From NCBI GenBank assembly GCA_024114885.1, contig CP099432.1, forward strand, positions 310,001 through 374,000: a DNA stretch of 64,000 nucleotides, in the 5' to 3' direction. This stretch comes from Septoria linicola. Lineage: Eukaryota; Ascomycota; Dothideomycetes; Mycosphaerellales; Mycosphaerellaceae. Made by a program: the position numbers and the translations under genes. Positions 44,160 through 56,979 of this stretch are shown here, in pieces. The notes beneath the pieces were generated by a model. It saw only the letters and a list, made by a program, of their open reading frames with translations, searched no databases and was not told the DNA's origin. Numbering within the stretch: the stretch's first letter is position 1; every line of letters begins with the position of its first letter.

Positions 44160-47100
44160 CTTAGCTTATACTCTTAATTAAGTATCGCCTATCGAATTTC
44201 TACTTCTTTAGCTCTACTAGGCTAGCTTTAGCCTTTAGCTTACTAAGTCTTCTACTTCTTCTTTAAGCTCTATTAGTAGCTAGCGTATATAACTCTCTCT
44301 TTCTTCTTAAGTTATTACTAATAGCTTACTAATAAAGATCTACAGATACTTATACCTAGATAGAAGGCCTAGTTCTATAACCTTCTCTATTAGTAGTAGT
44401 ATTTCTTCTAGTTTAACCTAATCTAGAACTAGCTTTAGGTTCTCTTATAGAAAGGTATATTTCTTAAGGTCTATTCTCTTATAGATATACTCTCGTCTTA
44501 AGCTATCTAGTTCCTTAAGCTTATACGATATACCTCTCTATAATACTTTAGATACTCTAAAAAGGCCTTCCTACCTAAACGTAAGCTTATAGGAGAAGCT
44601 AGTTTTTAACTTAGAGTAGTATACTAATACGAGATCTCTTTCCTTTAGTATAGTAAGGTCTATATAGCGATGTTTATCGAAGTACGCCTTGTTCTATTCT
44701 TAGAGATACTATTAACGTAGTCGTCCTTCTTCTATAGTCGTTTCTATAACTTCTAGGGCTTGAGCTCGAATCGTAAGAAGCTCTACTCTAGTCTTAACCT
44801 TACTCTAATCTATAATCTAGAAGGTATAGTATTCTAGCTCGATTAGTAGTACTACGTTACGCTTAATTATTACCTCCGACGGTATTAGGCTAGTAGTAGA
44901 GACTATTATCGTTCTCTCTATCTATAGAACCGCTAGAATATAGTTACGAATCGTATAAAGGCTACCGTTAGAGAGCTTTAAGTAAGCGTCTAATATCGTC
45001 TTATAGCCGACTTTAACGATAGCGTTAGACTAAGAGTAGTATAGCGAAATATTAATATGTTTAATACTATACGATAGTAGTAGCTTCTCTACGTTACTAA
45101 GGTTAGTCTTATAATTGTCGAGGATAACTTCTATAGTAGTACCCTACTAGTAAAAGATCTCTTCCTATATAAACCTTACTATCTATACTAAGGAGATACT
45201 CTTCGCTAGGTACTAGAATATACGTACTTCTAGCTAGCGCGATAGAGATTCGCGTATAACTATTAACGAATAGTTCTTCGAGACATATAAGCTATCGATA
45301 TACTACTACTAGCCGACTATAACTTAGAGTAGGATCTATAGCTCTCTAGGTACTTGTCTCCTATACTAAAGACTATAAATAGTATATTACTAAATAGCGA
45401 GCGAGATTTGAGCCTAAACTCTATCCTACTACTATCGTTTCTAGATAAGATTATATGTCTGTTTAGCGCTACGATGACTGTTCTTATAATAGTATACCTT
45501 AATAATACGAGCTCGCGCTTTAGGTTTATCGATAACTCGCTATAGAGGTCTAGCTACTCGCTCTTAGCGCTAGAGCTAGTTATTCTTAATATATAATAGC
45601 CGATACTTCTTCCTTAACTACTTATACTCGTTATTAGAAACTCTCTTAGATCTTTATATTCGTATAAGTACGAAAGCGATATTTATTAACTCCTAAGAGT
45701 AGATCCTATTAATTATAGATAGCTCGCTCTAAATCACCTATATAAAGAAGGCGTTAACGTAAAAGATATCGAAGAATTACTCGTTAATTATTAGATCTAC
45801 GTCTTCTTCTTATTCTATAGCTTCTATATCTTTAGACGTAGTAGGCTTCCTCGATAACGAATCTAGAGCTATATACTTCTTACTAGGAATATATATAACG
45901 TTAAAGTCGAAGAGGTAGATCTATACTAGCTAGCGCGTTATTACTATATTTAGTAAATTAGAGGTAGCCTTATTAAGCTAGTAAACGAGAGTATTTATAT
46001 TAATCTCTAGTTAGAAGTATACTCCGAATAGCTATAGCTTTAGCTTCTTTAATATCTTTAGTATACTAAGGTATTCGCGCTTTCTAGTATCGTACTTAAC
46101 CTCTACTAGGTTAAATAGGCTAGACTTATATCGGACTAGATAGCGAAGGAGTAGCTCGTCTCGATTATATTAGGAAAGCGTATATCTCTAACCTTTACTA
46201 CTCGAATCTACGCCTACGACGATAAGTCCTACTCCTTCTCTATAGTTAAGAGTAACTAGGGCTAGGGCTAAAACTAGTACCTTTAAGACGACGTCTTTAG
46301 CTAGTTAGTGTTCAGTAGTCTATTAAAACTTAGTATCCTTCTATAAGAGCTTAAATAGTAGAGTAAGGACAATCGTAAAACCTTTAACCTAGACGTAGTA
46401 GTACGTAACTACGCCGAGGAAGATTCGAACCTCTTTCTAATTCTCTAGCGTCGGCTATTTCTTAATCTTTACTACTCTCGCGAAGTCTAGATAGCGACTA
46501 TCGATACTAGTAAGGTAACTAATAATTACTAACTATTCGTAATAAAGCTATAGCTTATTAAAAGCTACGGTTATATTAGCTCGTTCTATATTATAGAGAA
46601 CGTCGTCTACAGCTATAATATATTCTATAACGTAATAGTAGAGGCTAGGTTTAACCTCTTTACTATCGTACTTCGTCTTAGGCCCTTTAATACTAATATT
46701 ATTAAGGAACGGCCGTGCCTTATACGAGACATACTCTATAAGTACTTGATTAATAATACGAACGAACTAGGTAATAGAATTTATAGCTCCTTATAGTAAC
46801 GTTATCTACTATAACAAGCCTAGTAGTAAGTTAAAGCCTATAAGGTCTCTATATAATTTATCGAGTAGGATTTAGTTATATCTAGAGAAGATATTAACTA
46901 ACGAGGCTAGCGCGTAACTAGTAAAGTCCTTAGAGAAACCCTTAGCGTCGAGTAGTAAGTTCGAATCTCTTATAGTAACTTAATTAAACTTCTAAGCTAC
47001 GTTAATTAACTAATACTTCTTTAGCTTACCTACCTCTATCTTCTTACTAATAAGGAAGTATAGGTTTCGATAGGCACTATAGTATAGCTTAAGAGTTCTA

Positions 47101-50100
47101 GCTTAGATTCGTTGTCTTAGTATATCTTCTACTATATACCGTAGCGATAGGTTTAGCTTGAAGCCTAGATACTACTATAGCTCGTAAGGAACTATCTAAA
47201 TCTTCTATAATAGAGTAATATTAGGATTAATTTAGCCTAAATACGTAAAGTCCTACGTAAAGGTAGCTTCTCGGTTCCTTAGTATATAGTATAATAAATC
47301 TAGCTCCTTTAGTAGTAGTTCTATACTAGGTTTGAACTTTATAAGCCGTTTAGGCGTTAGGCGTAATCTAGGCTCGATCGTTAAGAACCTCTTAGTTAAG
47401 TACTTACTAATATAAGATCTAGTACTAGGTAGTATAGCCGCTTCCTTCTTAATATAAGTCCGTCGCTAGTCCTTTAACCCGCTAGGGTTTAAGCTATTAG
47501 TTATAGTAATATCTGTATTTACTAGTTTAATCTTATTAGTAACTCGCTTATAAAGAGTATAGGCGCTAATATAGTTATCTAGCTTCTACTACCCTATAGC
47601 TTCTTTATTACGAGCTCTCTCTGCTACTATATTAATAGCGGCCGAGATAACGTACGTCTCTTCGCTAAGCTCGTCGTCTACTTTATTAGAGATAACCTCG
47701 TCGTAGGGTCTAGGTTCTTAGATAGCTAGTTCCGCCTCTCTAATCTTCCTACGAGTAATTATTAAGTATTCGCCTCTATAATTTAAACCCTAGCTCGACT
47801 AAGATACTAGTATAGTATCTTTAAAACTATACTTAATACCCTAGTATAAGTCTCGCTCGTTAGTATAAGCTAGTTTAGCTTCGCTAGTAGCTAGTAAAAG
47901 CTTCTTAAGTCGACTATTTTAGCTAAATTTAGCGATATTACCTTCGATAGCCGCTACTACGAGATAGTTATACTATGTTTAAGTCTAGCTATAATTAACC
48001 CGTCTTAATAGTTCGAGCTACTATCGTAGAGAGGTACTTTATCTAATCAAGTCTACTATAAAATAGTCTCCGAAGTAGATTACCTTTATATATAATAACT
48101 ACTACGTAAGGTAGTTAAAGACTTAATTCTCTAGGAGTTTAGAGCTATTAGTAACTATAAACGAATACTAGTACTAATCGCTTATCTATCTATACTACTA
48201 GTATAGTTTAAAGTATAGTATAGGAGGTATAACGTAATTATCGTTTAAAAAGGCAACTATAGAACGTTCCGCTAGCTAACCCTTCTAAGTAGAGTTTTTA
48301 CCTCTAACTACTAAACCTTATATAGAAAGGGTAGTAGAAGCTTGAAAAGCTTATAATCCCTCTCTCTACTCCTCGCTATTATAAGATCTAGAGTCCTTAA
48401 TAGTATACCCTATATTCTTTAGCTAATAATTACTAAAAGTTAGAGTTTAGATACCGACTTCTATAGAATCTAGACGCGATATAAGTATTAGAGCCTCTAC
48501 TAAACTCGTGCTATCGACTAGAGCTAGTTCCTCGGCACTCTAGCTTTTCCTAGTACCTATTCTATAGTACGTATATTACTATAGCTATTAAAGCTAGTAA
48601 ATATAATAATACGGCCGTCTAGAGTACTAATTAAGCCTTTCTAAGAGCTATTATTATAGTTCTTAGAAGCTAGGCGTACCTATCGTACTTATAGCCGGCT
48701 AAGTAAGATCGGGCCGTTTACTAATAAGACTAGAAATAGTATCGTAACTCTTACGCTAAAGGTGTCGATTAATACCTCTAGGTAGTACTTAACGAAAGTA
48801 ACCTTACCTCCGACTCCTCTTATAGTAATATTACCGAGAGGGGTTATACTAACTTAAAGCTTCCGAATATGTTCGATTAGTATAATTATTAACTTAGCCT
48901 CCTCGTCGATTAAAGACTTATAAGCTATTATTCGAGAGTCGTACTTTATAGGCACGTAGATACTTAGAATAATCTAATAGATATTATTAAATAATAGAAG
49001 GATATTATCTATCTACTTATAAAGCTCGGAAGCGGGCCTAGGTTTTACTATATTAATCGCTATAGTAGTAGCCTAAAAGGCCTTGATATCGGTCGTTGAA
49101 ATAGCTTTTATTAACTCCTCTACTATATCGCTAAAGGCTTTAGACAGTAAGGAATATACGCTAATCTTAGCTCTACTACCTCTATTCGTACGCTTCTTTA
49201 TATAGAGCTTATTAAGCTTCTTATATAGATCTGTATTATTTAGAATACGACCCTATAAGGAATACGACGCCTATTCGCTATAGAGAATAATCTCTACTAA
49301 GCTTAACTAGACCTTAGATTCGAGTATTTTATCTATCTAGAAGACGTCTACGTTATTATTAGCGTATATAGCTCGAAGGTAGTTATCTATACGCTTAGTC
49401 TTTAGAGGCTCCTTAGCCTTCTTCTACTTTTAAGTATACTTAGGAGCGACTAGAACTAGTAGACCGTTTAGGTAGTCGTATATCTACTTATCCTCGATCT
49501 TATTATTATTACGTCTCTAAGTTTAAGAATCCTCTAACTCCTCTATATCTATAAGGTAAGGAGCTAGCTAGTTTTTATCTTTAACCTCTTTAATACGAGA
49601 GTAACGATAAGCGTAGGTTCTTATAGCTATAGCCTAGGTCGTAATTCGCTTCTATACTCCTATTAGCTGTCCTCTAACTAGACGAGAAGGGTTTAGGTTC
49701 CGCTTTGTCTTTACGCTATCTCTAGCTACGTAGGCGCCGATTAGATCGTCCTAATCTTCTTACGTAATAGAAGCGACTTAGCTAATATTAATAAGACTAT
49801 CGATACTAGCTACCTTATTCGCTATCTTCTACTAGCTCGCTCTTAGTATTAATAAACGATCTATATTTTCAAGATTAATCTTTCTATAGCGCTACTCTAA
49901 TACTCCTATTAATACGAATAGCTTTAGTAGTTCCTTGTCCTAGTAGTACTATATCTTTTTCGTACCTAGGTAAGACGTTCTATAGTATATAATACTAGTC
50001 TTTAGATCTCTATATATTAAGCTCTTAGTCTCGAACTACTATAAGTACTTATAGTCTATAGCTATATAGCCTTCGAGCCTATATATCTAATAACCTAAAA

Positions 50101-51370
50101 TCTTTAGAGCGATCGCTATATAGGCCTCGATTATTAACCCGTTATCTATCGTAGCTAAGTTAATCGAAATCTCCTAGCTATAAGTAGGACTTAGAATATA
50201 TAGATAGTCGTAATCGTAAGACTTCGCCTACTATCCTATCGACGAGCGTAGTAGCTATAGACCTCCTTCTTCGAGTCGACGAATCGTAGTAATTACGAGG
50301 TCTTATATACTAGTAGTAATATTATCGACGCTTACTAGCTTACGGCCCTTATAGACTACCGTTTCTCTAGCCTTAAACTTAGAGTTTAGTCTTAGAGCAG
50401 ACTTCTTTACTACTTTATATAACTACTAGACGTCTCTACTACCTTCGTTATATACTTCTAATTTAAAGTCCTTATTACTATTAATCTAACGCTAGGCTGT
50501 CTTTAAGAGCTTACTATAATCTAAGTTACTATTATTAAGGTCTAACCTAAGATAGGCCTAGAGTCTCTTACTAAAACGAAATAGTAGGCCTTATATAAAT
50601 AGAAGAGTATAAGAACGCTCGTCTATATACGAAGTAGGTATAGTATTAGAGTAGAGTATAAACTACCTTAAGTACTCTAAGAGATTATTATCCTCGCTAC
50701 GGTTAACCTTATAAAGGTTTTCTATATAGTAGCGGTTTCTAAGTATATATATATTATCGTACTTTTAGTACTCCTTAATAATCGACTCTTTAAACTTAGC
50801 GTAGTCTCGATCGTAGAAACTATTAAGGCGCTAGTATCTTCTACGTTAGACAACCGTAACCTAAGTAAGTAACTTCTTATAAAGCTATTTATTATTATTA
50901 ATAAGTAGAATAGAGTAGTTACTATATAGCGCTTTAAAACGCTTAATATACTCGGTTACGTTCTCTCTATTAAAGAAGGGATTCTAGTCCGAGCTAGGTA
51001 GTAGCGGAACCTAAGCGATAATTACCTTCTAGCTTTAGGTTACTTAGATAGTCTCTATAAGTAGCTAGAACTACGCTATAGATAGTCTACCTTCTAAGTT
51101 CGGTCCTTAAAAGATATTAGTATTAGGATTAAGGTTAGTACCTCCTTAGTCCTCTACTCCTATAGACATATCGTTATCTAGTAGAGAGAATAAAGTAAAA
51201 GTAAGTAGTAGCTTTACTAGAGATCTTCGAATTTACTTATTAAGCTAGTTAGATAAGCTACTCTCTAGTGTTTTAGGCCGGCTAGTAGATACTAATTCAC
51301 TTATAGAGCTCGTTCGAAGGTGTTCTAAGAGTATATTATACTCTCCTTAATTAGGTTTTTAAATAAAATA
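44160..51370 (-). pseudogene. Gypsy gag-protease-RT-RNase H-integrase, RIP-inactivated
   Basis: Minus-strand reading through RIP-type stops. Gag is at about 49,700-51,350. The protease active-site region SLIDEEAKL lies near 48,895-48,920 (LIDxGAE in relatives), followed by GNITIRGVGGK. Reverse transcriptase, about 46,600-47,450, has KYQLINVA, VTIRDSNL and RPFLNNISIKGPKTK; the catalytic FLDD therefore reads FLNN. RNase H, about 45,950-46,350, contains VGVDSSSKG, LNIVITR and YIPSKKYIALDSLSRKP. Integrase, about 44,700-45,750, contains EVILDNYKTN and a YYSQSNAIVKVG stretch corresponding to the HPQSNG region. A GPY-like region follows (GDLVLVYYSKLKTSF near 44,600). The order and motifs are those of widespread fungal Ty3/gypsy elements. 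No active frame remains. Confidence 0.9.
48235..48259 (-). repeat. 25-bp palindromic motif, copy 2 (between protease and RT)
   Basis: Minus strand TAGTTGCC, then TTTTTAAAC, then GATAATTA: the least symmetric of the three copies. It lies between the protease and reverse-transcriptase regions, where a pol frame could begin. Confidence 0.8.
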
Positions 51371-51395
51371 TAGTTATCGTTTAAAACGATAACTA
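51371..51395 (-). repeat. 25-bp palindromic motif, copy 1 (before gag)
   Basis: Minus strand TAGTTATCG, then TTTTAAA, then CGATAACTA, a nearly perfect palindrome. It lies just upstream of the gag region and downstream of the 5' LTR and leader. Confidence 0.85.
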
Positions 51396-52115
51396 AAAAA
51401 CAAGAATCTTAAAAATTTTATTAGCTATCTAAAGGTAAACGTTATACTTTTCTTATAATACTAGGGCTATATTAATTATACCTAATAAGCAAGGTATATC
51501 GTGTCGTATAGTTCGACCGTTTATAGCTAGGCGCGTCTATCTTACTTATTCGGGTAATTCGCTAAGTAACTATAGTAGTATAATATTACGTTAGCCTATA
51601 CTATATACCGGGTCTAGGGCCTTAGACGTAATTAGTGTCCTTAGCTAAACGATTAGCGTCTAACGCCGTACTAGGGCTTATTCTAAGCGATCTATATACT
51701 AGAAGATACGAGATTACTCGGATAGGTCTAGCCTATCCTATAGCCTCTACGCTATCTAAACGAGAGCGTTTTCACGCTAAACTAGGGTCTAATCGAAGAC
51801 TATTATAGGTATAGAGACTCTAAATAAATCTCTAATATAGTAAGTCGCCTTACTATCTATATAGTAATTACCGAATAGATCCGTACTAAGAGGTACTAGA
51901 GGTTTATAACTTTTCCGAGTTAGAGCGATATCTATATTCTAGAGGCTTCTATATTATTATAGCTCTTTAAGTCGCCTCTTACGTAGGCTCCTTTAGGCCT
52001 CTTATTAATATTTATAGTACGTTAGTTCTCGCTTTAAGGCTACTATCTACCCTCTACGCTTCTAGTCCTAGTATAAGAGAGAAGAGATAGCTCTACCTTC
52101 GGCTCTATTAATAGA

Positions 52116-52388
52116 TAATAACTACTCTAATACTAACCTCCTAGGTAGGTATAAGAGTAGTCGCTATAGAACAAGACCTGTTTAGAGAGTAATAGTCTTA
52201 TAATACGTTAATTAAATAGTAGTAACGAGCTTAAAATAGTAGCTCTAGGACTAAGAGCTATATACTAGGACTATAGGACATTAAATTAATCAAGTAGAGT
52301 AAATATTACTATCTTAGAAACGAGCTACTATCTTACTTTTATACTAAAACTACTAAGTACGGTATATAGGTAGGCCTTTACCTTACTA
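52116..52388 (-). repeat. Gypsy 5' LTR
   Basis: 273 bp, matching 39,116-39,388 with transitions only (for example CGG against TAG and CAT against TAT). Followed by ATAGA, the target duplication. Confidence 0.9.
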
Positions 52389-52393
52389 ATAGA

Positions 52394-55120
52394 TAGTAAA
52401 GAATTTTAAGAATTAGTAAAGCTTACTAAATTTCCTCGACTTATTATATATTTCTCTATAAACTACTACTCGACTATATAAGGTTCTCGTTCCTCGCTCT
52501 ATTACGTCGATCTAATAGTCTTAATACTATCTTTACTATAGCTCTTACTTCTATTATTAAAGTAACTATAGCTATCTATCTCCTAGATATATACTTTATC
52601 TCCTTAGTCTTACTCTTCTAAAGCTACTCTTTAAGGCCTTTAAGCCCTAGATTATAGCTTTTAAGTAGATACGCGCTTCTTAATAATAATAAGTAGGATC
52701 CTATAAGGCTCTAATACGATAGTAATAGATAAAATAAGAGTTAATATAATCTATAAGATACCTTATTATATAGAAAATATATTAGTACTTTTTTCCTTTT
52801 ACTTAAGATATAATACTTCTCTTTAAGCCTACTCGTTCGACCTCTCGATACTCTCTTCTCGGTTACCTCGTTTATCTTATATATAAACTTCTTTATACCT
52901 TAAGCTCTCTTCTCGATCCGTACTCTATCCTCGATCGTTCTTTAGGCTATTTTCTCTATCGCCTTAATAATATTAACTACCGGTACGTAGCGCTCTCTCG
53001 ATAATAGTATATAGCTATACGTATCGGCCTATATAGTGTTCTAGCTCGTCTCTCGTTTTTATAGTATACTCGTTATTATATAAAGTAGAATAGTCTAATA
53101 CGGGATTTAGTATAATCGTAGGAGCTATATTACTAAATAGTATACGGTACGGTCGTACCGGCGCTATTAGCGCTAAGTAAGTATCGCTTAAGCTTATATA
53201 AGGTTAAAGTCTTAAGTAGTAGCTTTACGTAGCGTTATAGTAGATAGTATCTCTCTCTATAGGCTTTAGCTATATAAAACGCTAAGAAAACTCGTAGTAC
53301 TTAGATAATTTCTATAGGAAGAGACTTAGTAGGGTTCGTAGGCTCGCTTTACGACGCTAAGTATATTGCCTCTTATATAAATTTAGCGATAGATAGTATA
53401 AATGCTAGCCGTAGGTCGAGAGGTAAAGTATAGAAGCTAGTCTCTATACTTCTAACTCGATACTAACTCGTTATTACTTCCTACCTATATAATATAGAGC
53501 GTATACTACCTAGGATACGCTATAGCCGTATCTATCTCTCTATATAAAGGTAGTAAGGTATAGTCCTATACTAGTACGTAGTTAGGTTAGTCCGAGAGAG
53601 ATCTTAAATATATTACGACTAGTACTATAGCCTTCTACTATCTATAGATATCGTTAGAGTATATTAGGCTAGGTAATAGCCTTTAAGTTATATCGAAGCC
53701 TAGTTTAGAACTTACGAAATACTACTAACGGCTCTAGGTATTTATAGGTAGATCGGATATAGAGTTAGCGAGACTTTAAACGTCTAACGCCTAATAATAG
53801 TATCGATTAGATAATCTATATCTAGTAAAGGGTAGTCGTAGATAGTATATATTTTAGTAGTTAGGTATAAATATATAGGTCGTAACTAATAGGGCTATTC
53901 GAGAGCGTTATCTCTTAGGCTATAACGTTATAGAGCGCTCGTAGCGCCTAGTTAAGGCGCTATCTATACTAGCTAGATAGTAGTATAGTATTAGTAGAAA
54001 CTAAGAACTCTAACCTTAATCCTTTATTTAGTATAGTATAGGATATCGCTATACCGGTAGAGACTATATTTCGCGTATAAGCGTCGGTCTAAAAAGTATT
54101 AAACTCGGATATAGTAATATATTACTCTATTATTAGGACCTAGGATCGTAGACTTAAGGAGTATATTAGGTTCTATCCGATTTATATTAAGGGCTAAGCC
54201 TATAGATATAAACCTTATCGCTAGTACTATCTATCTATAGGCAGCTACGTTAATCTCTAACTACGCTATAATAGCGAACTATGTTTTTAATCTAATATAT
54301 ACTACTAAGAGGGACTTAACTCGTTTACTAGATTCTAAAAGGTACTCTTTACTTCTATAGAACGACTATAGTAGTAGGAGAGTAGTAGGATACTATAGTA
54401 GATAAGCCTAAAGGGTTATTTAGCTCTAAATCTCTTCTAAATAGTTCTTATAGGTATATAGAAAAGCGTAGCTATCGGTAATAGTATTATCTACGCGTAT
54501 ACTACTAAGTACGATAACGCTACTCTCTCTAGTATAAAGTATTCTCCTTCCTTCTACCTACTATAGCGCCGAGTATAACGACCTTACCTATTAGGTTACC
54601 TAGTCTACTTTACCCTTCCTCCTACTCGCTACTAAGTTACGAGGCTACTTTCAAGGCATTATAAGGTAGCCGAGATATTACTATTATAGGATAAGAACGA
54701 ATCGCTAGGACATCGAAATATACTAGAGAGATAGTAGGTTAGATAGAAGGTTCTAGATATACGAAGTTTAGGTACTTTAATATACTACTTACTCTCTTAT
54801 ACCTTAACTCTTATATCTTCTCTTATACCTCTATATCTTCTCTTATACCTTTATACCTCTACCTTTAACTCTTCTATTAAAGAATATAGAATATATTTAT
54901 AAACTAGGTAAATATATAGCTATTACTATATTCGTATTCGTAGAAAGTCTACGATAAAGTAATCTCTATACTTCGATAGATAGTAGCTACGATAAAAGTC
55001 TATTACGATTCTCTTCTAAGCGGAGCTAGCGCTATTCAAGTCAAGGTAGGCTAGGCTAGCGAGTAGATTACGAATTAAGAATCGCCTTTCTAAAACCGTA
55101 GAGTAGATATCTTTAGAAGG
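52394..55120. repeat. RIP-degraded repeat, right part, split by the gypsy element
   Basis: CpA/TpG-poor DNA that continues 38,690-39,110. Protein-like tracts can be read on both strands but none matched a family known to me. The border with normal DNA is sharp at about 55,110-55,130. Terminal repeats were not found. Confidence 0.6.
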
Positions 55121-56979
55121 CTATACTTGGTTACTGAGTTCGACGGGAATGGGCAAGGCGGCATGGAATGTGATAGATCTGACTTTTCCTAGGCGGAAGA
55201 TAATGGACTCTGGTGGAGTCTTGGGCGTAGACACAAGATGGGACAGCAGAGGGTACATGACGCGGAAGGGCACAGGATCCGAGAGAATGGACTTGAATTG
55301 GGCTTCGACTAAATATTGATCGTTGCTGCTCGAGTTGCTCGACTAACAAGCACAACATGTCCATTTTTCGTTCATTGTCCCGAGCAGCAGGCCTCGAACT
55401 CGTCTCTGAGAGCAGCATGTGGGGTATAGAACATGTCGCTGACACCTTGATATCCTCCTGTATGACGAGCGATGACTCAGCTCAGAGCCTCTGTTGCTCG
55501 TGCTTGCCCGCTTGCTCGTTCGCTCGGCCAGTCCTGCTTGATATGAGAAGAATCTGCTGATGCCTGAGACAGTGGTGGTATGAGGAGCCTCTTGGACAGG
55601 GAGTGGATGCGCGCATGTTCGTTGGCAGGCCTGCACTATCGTTCGTGCGAAAGTGCCAAGAGCTTTTCGCAGTGAAGAATGCCCATCGTCGCGCCCAATA
55701 ACGCAGGCCGAGAAGAGGACAGGACAGAGCGTCTACGCAAGGGCATGATCAGAGCTTGTCGCCGTTTGGGTCACGAGGATGGCGATGCCAGCCGACGACA
55801 TGTACGCCAGCAATCGATTGTAGCTCGCAGTACTTGGCTGCGGCGGCGAGCTTGACCGGGTTAAGTCTTACGTTTTATGCAGTGTGAAGCATGGCCATTA
55901 TCGAGGTCATAGTGGGTGATGCATTGCGGAAGTCGAAGAGATAGGCGCCAGACACAGAGCTCGATGGAAACACTCTCCAGAGAGCTGGCAGCGTGACTCA
56001 AGCGACTGTCGTGGCGAGTGAGTGTCTCGCTGTTCAGCCATTTGCCCGCGACGAGTTCCTGGCATTGAGGTCTCATGGCCGTGAGAATTGGCGGGCCAGA
56101 TTCGTAGCGGACTTTTGTAGAAGAAGCCGAGCGCGCAGACCGGCGAAGAGTGTAGCATTGATTCGTCCTTCCAATGCTCTTGACTCTTGTCTGCCTCGCC
56201 CGAAGGTCATAATTGTGTCACTTTCAGTCTGACATATATCGTCTACCTAACAGCACGAGTCGCGCAGCGCTGATTTTATTACCGCTCGCAGTACGTTTCG
56301 GCGACAGATAGGCTGCGCATGCCTTAACGCCGCTGCTAAGTCGTCGTGATAATCGAGGGTACAGTCACTGTTTGAGAAAGGTGTCAGTTTAATGGTCTTT
56401 AGACGGGAGCGCCGAGGCCAGCATTCTCCCTCAAGCCATGAACCAATCACGCACGGCGCGCGACGGCTGGAACAAGAATGGAACAGGAAGATGTCCGTCT
56501 TATTAGAACGCACTACCTGTCGCGTCGCCGCCATCCAGAAGCTGTAGTGACGGCGAGCAGTAGGTTTTGCGCGATCATAGAGAAATGATGTAGCTAAATG
56601 CTGTTAGTGAGGCGGAGATCGACCGATGTGGCGTAGAGAGCAAGCAGCTCATACGATCGACGAGAACATGCAGGCCAACTGCAAACACACTTTAGGCTGA
56701 ATTTCATCGACAAACTCTCTCCACACGGACGGCGCTCGCCTCGCCCCGTCTGCGGAAGACCGGCAGCCAGGCTGCAGATGGCGCCAGATCTGCGCGTCTC
56801 AAATTATTCATGCGTCCTGATCCATTTCTTATCGCCCGCTGCATGTATGTCGCCACGCCTGCTGCGTGATACTTGCTGCATCCTGCAAGGCCATGTCCGC
56901 TTATCGCATATCCCGCAGGCCTTCACCAGATTCGATTCGGGTTGATTTGGCTTGCTGACCTCTATCAGCCTCTTACGCG
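55121..56979. other. Unique DNA with no supported gene
   Basis: Normal composition. Overlapping short frames on both strands (55,131-55,636 and 55,861-56,534) have no domain and no clear start or splice pattern. It may include promoter or decayed gene DNA for the loci to the right. Confidence 0.4.

Larger units (their letters stand above)
39116..52388 (-). mobile_element. Ty3/gypsy LTR retrotransposon, 13.3 kb, RIP-inactivated, with extra 3' coding block
   Basis: Direct repeats of 273 bp (39,116-39,388 and 52,116-52,388) bound the element, and ATAGA flanks it (39,111-39,115 and 52,389-52,393). The coding strand is minus. Beside the left LTR is AAGGAAGGGAGGAT on the minus strand, a polypurine tract marking the 3' end. 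Order from right to left: gag, protease, reverse transcriptase, RNase H, integrase with GPY-like tail, then a minisatellite and an unidentified coding block. Integrase after RNase H defines Ty3/gypsy. At 13.3 kb it is about twice the usual fungal gypsy length. LTR differences are transitions. Confidence 0.92.

Noticed and set aside
45354..45545. 63-codon plus-strand open frame
   Set aside because: Antisense to the gypsy integrase region and without motif; chance frame.
46590..46640. AVDDVL as the catalytic reverse-transcriptase motif of the gypsy element
   Set aside because: Alignment by eye with the usual order shows the catalytic pair is the earlier FLDD position, now FLNN, near 46,700; AVDDVL belongs to the following helix.
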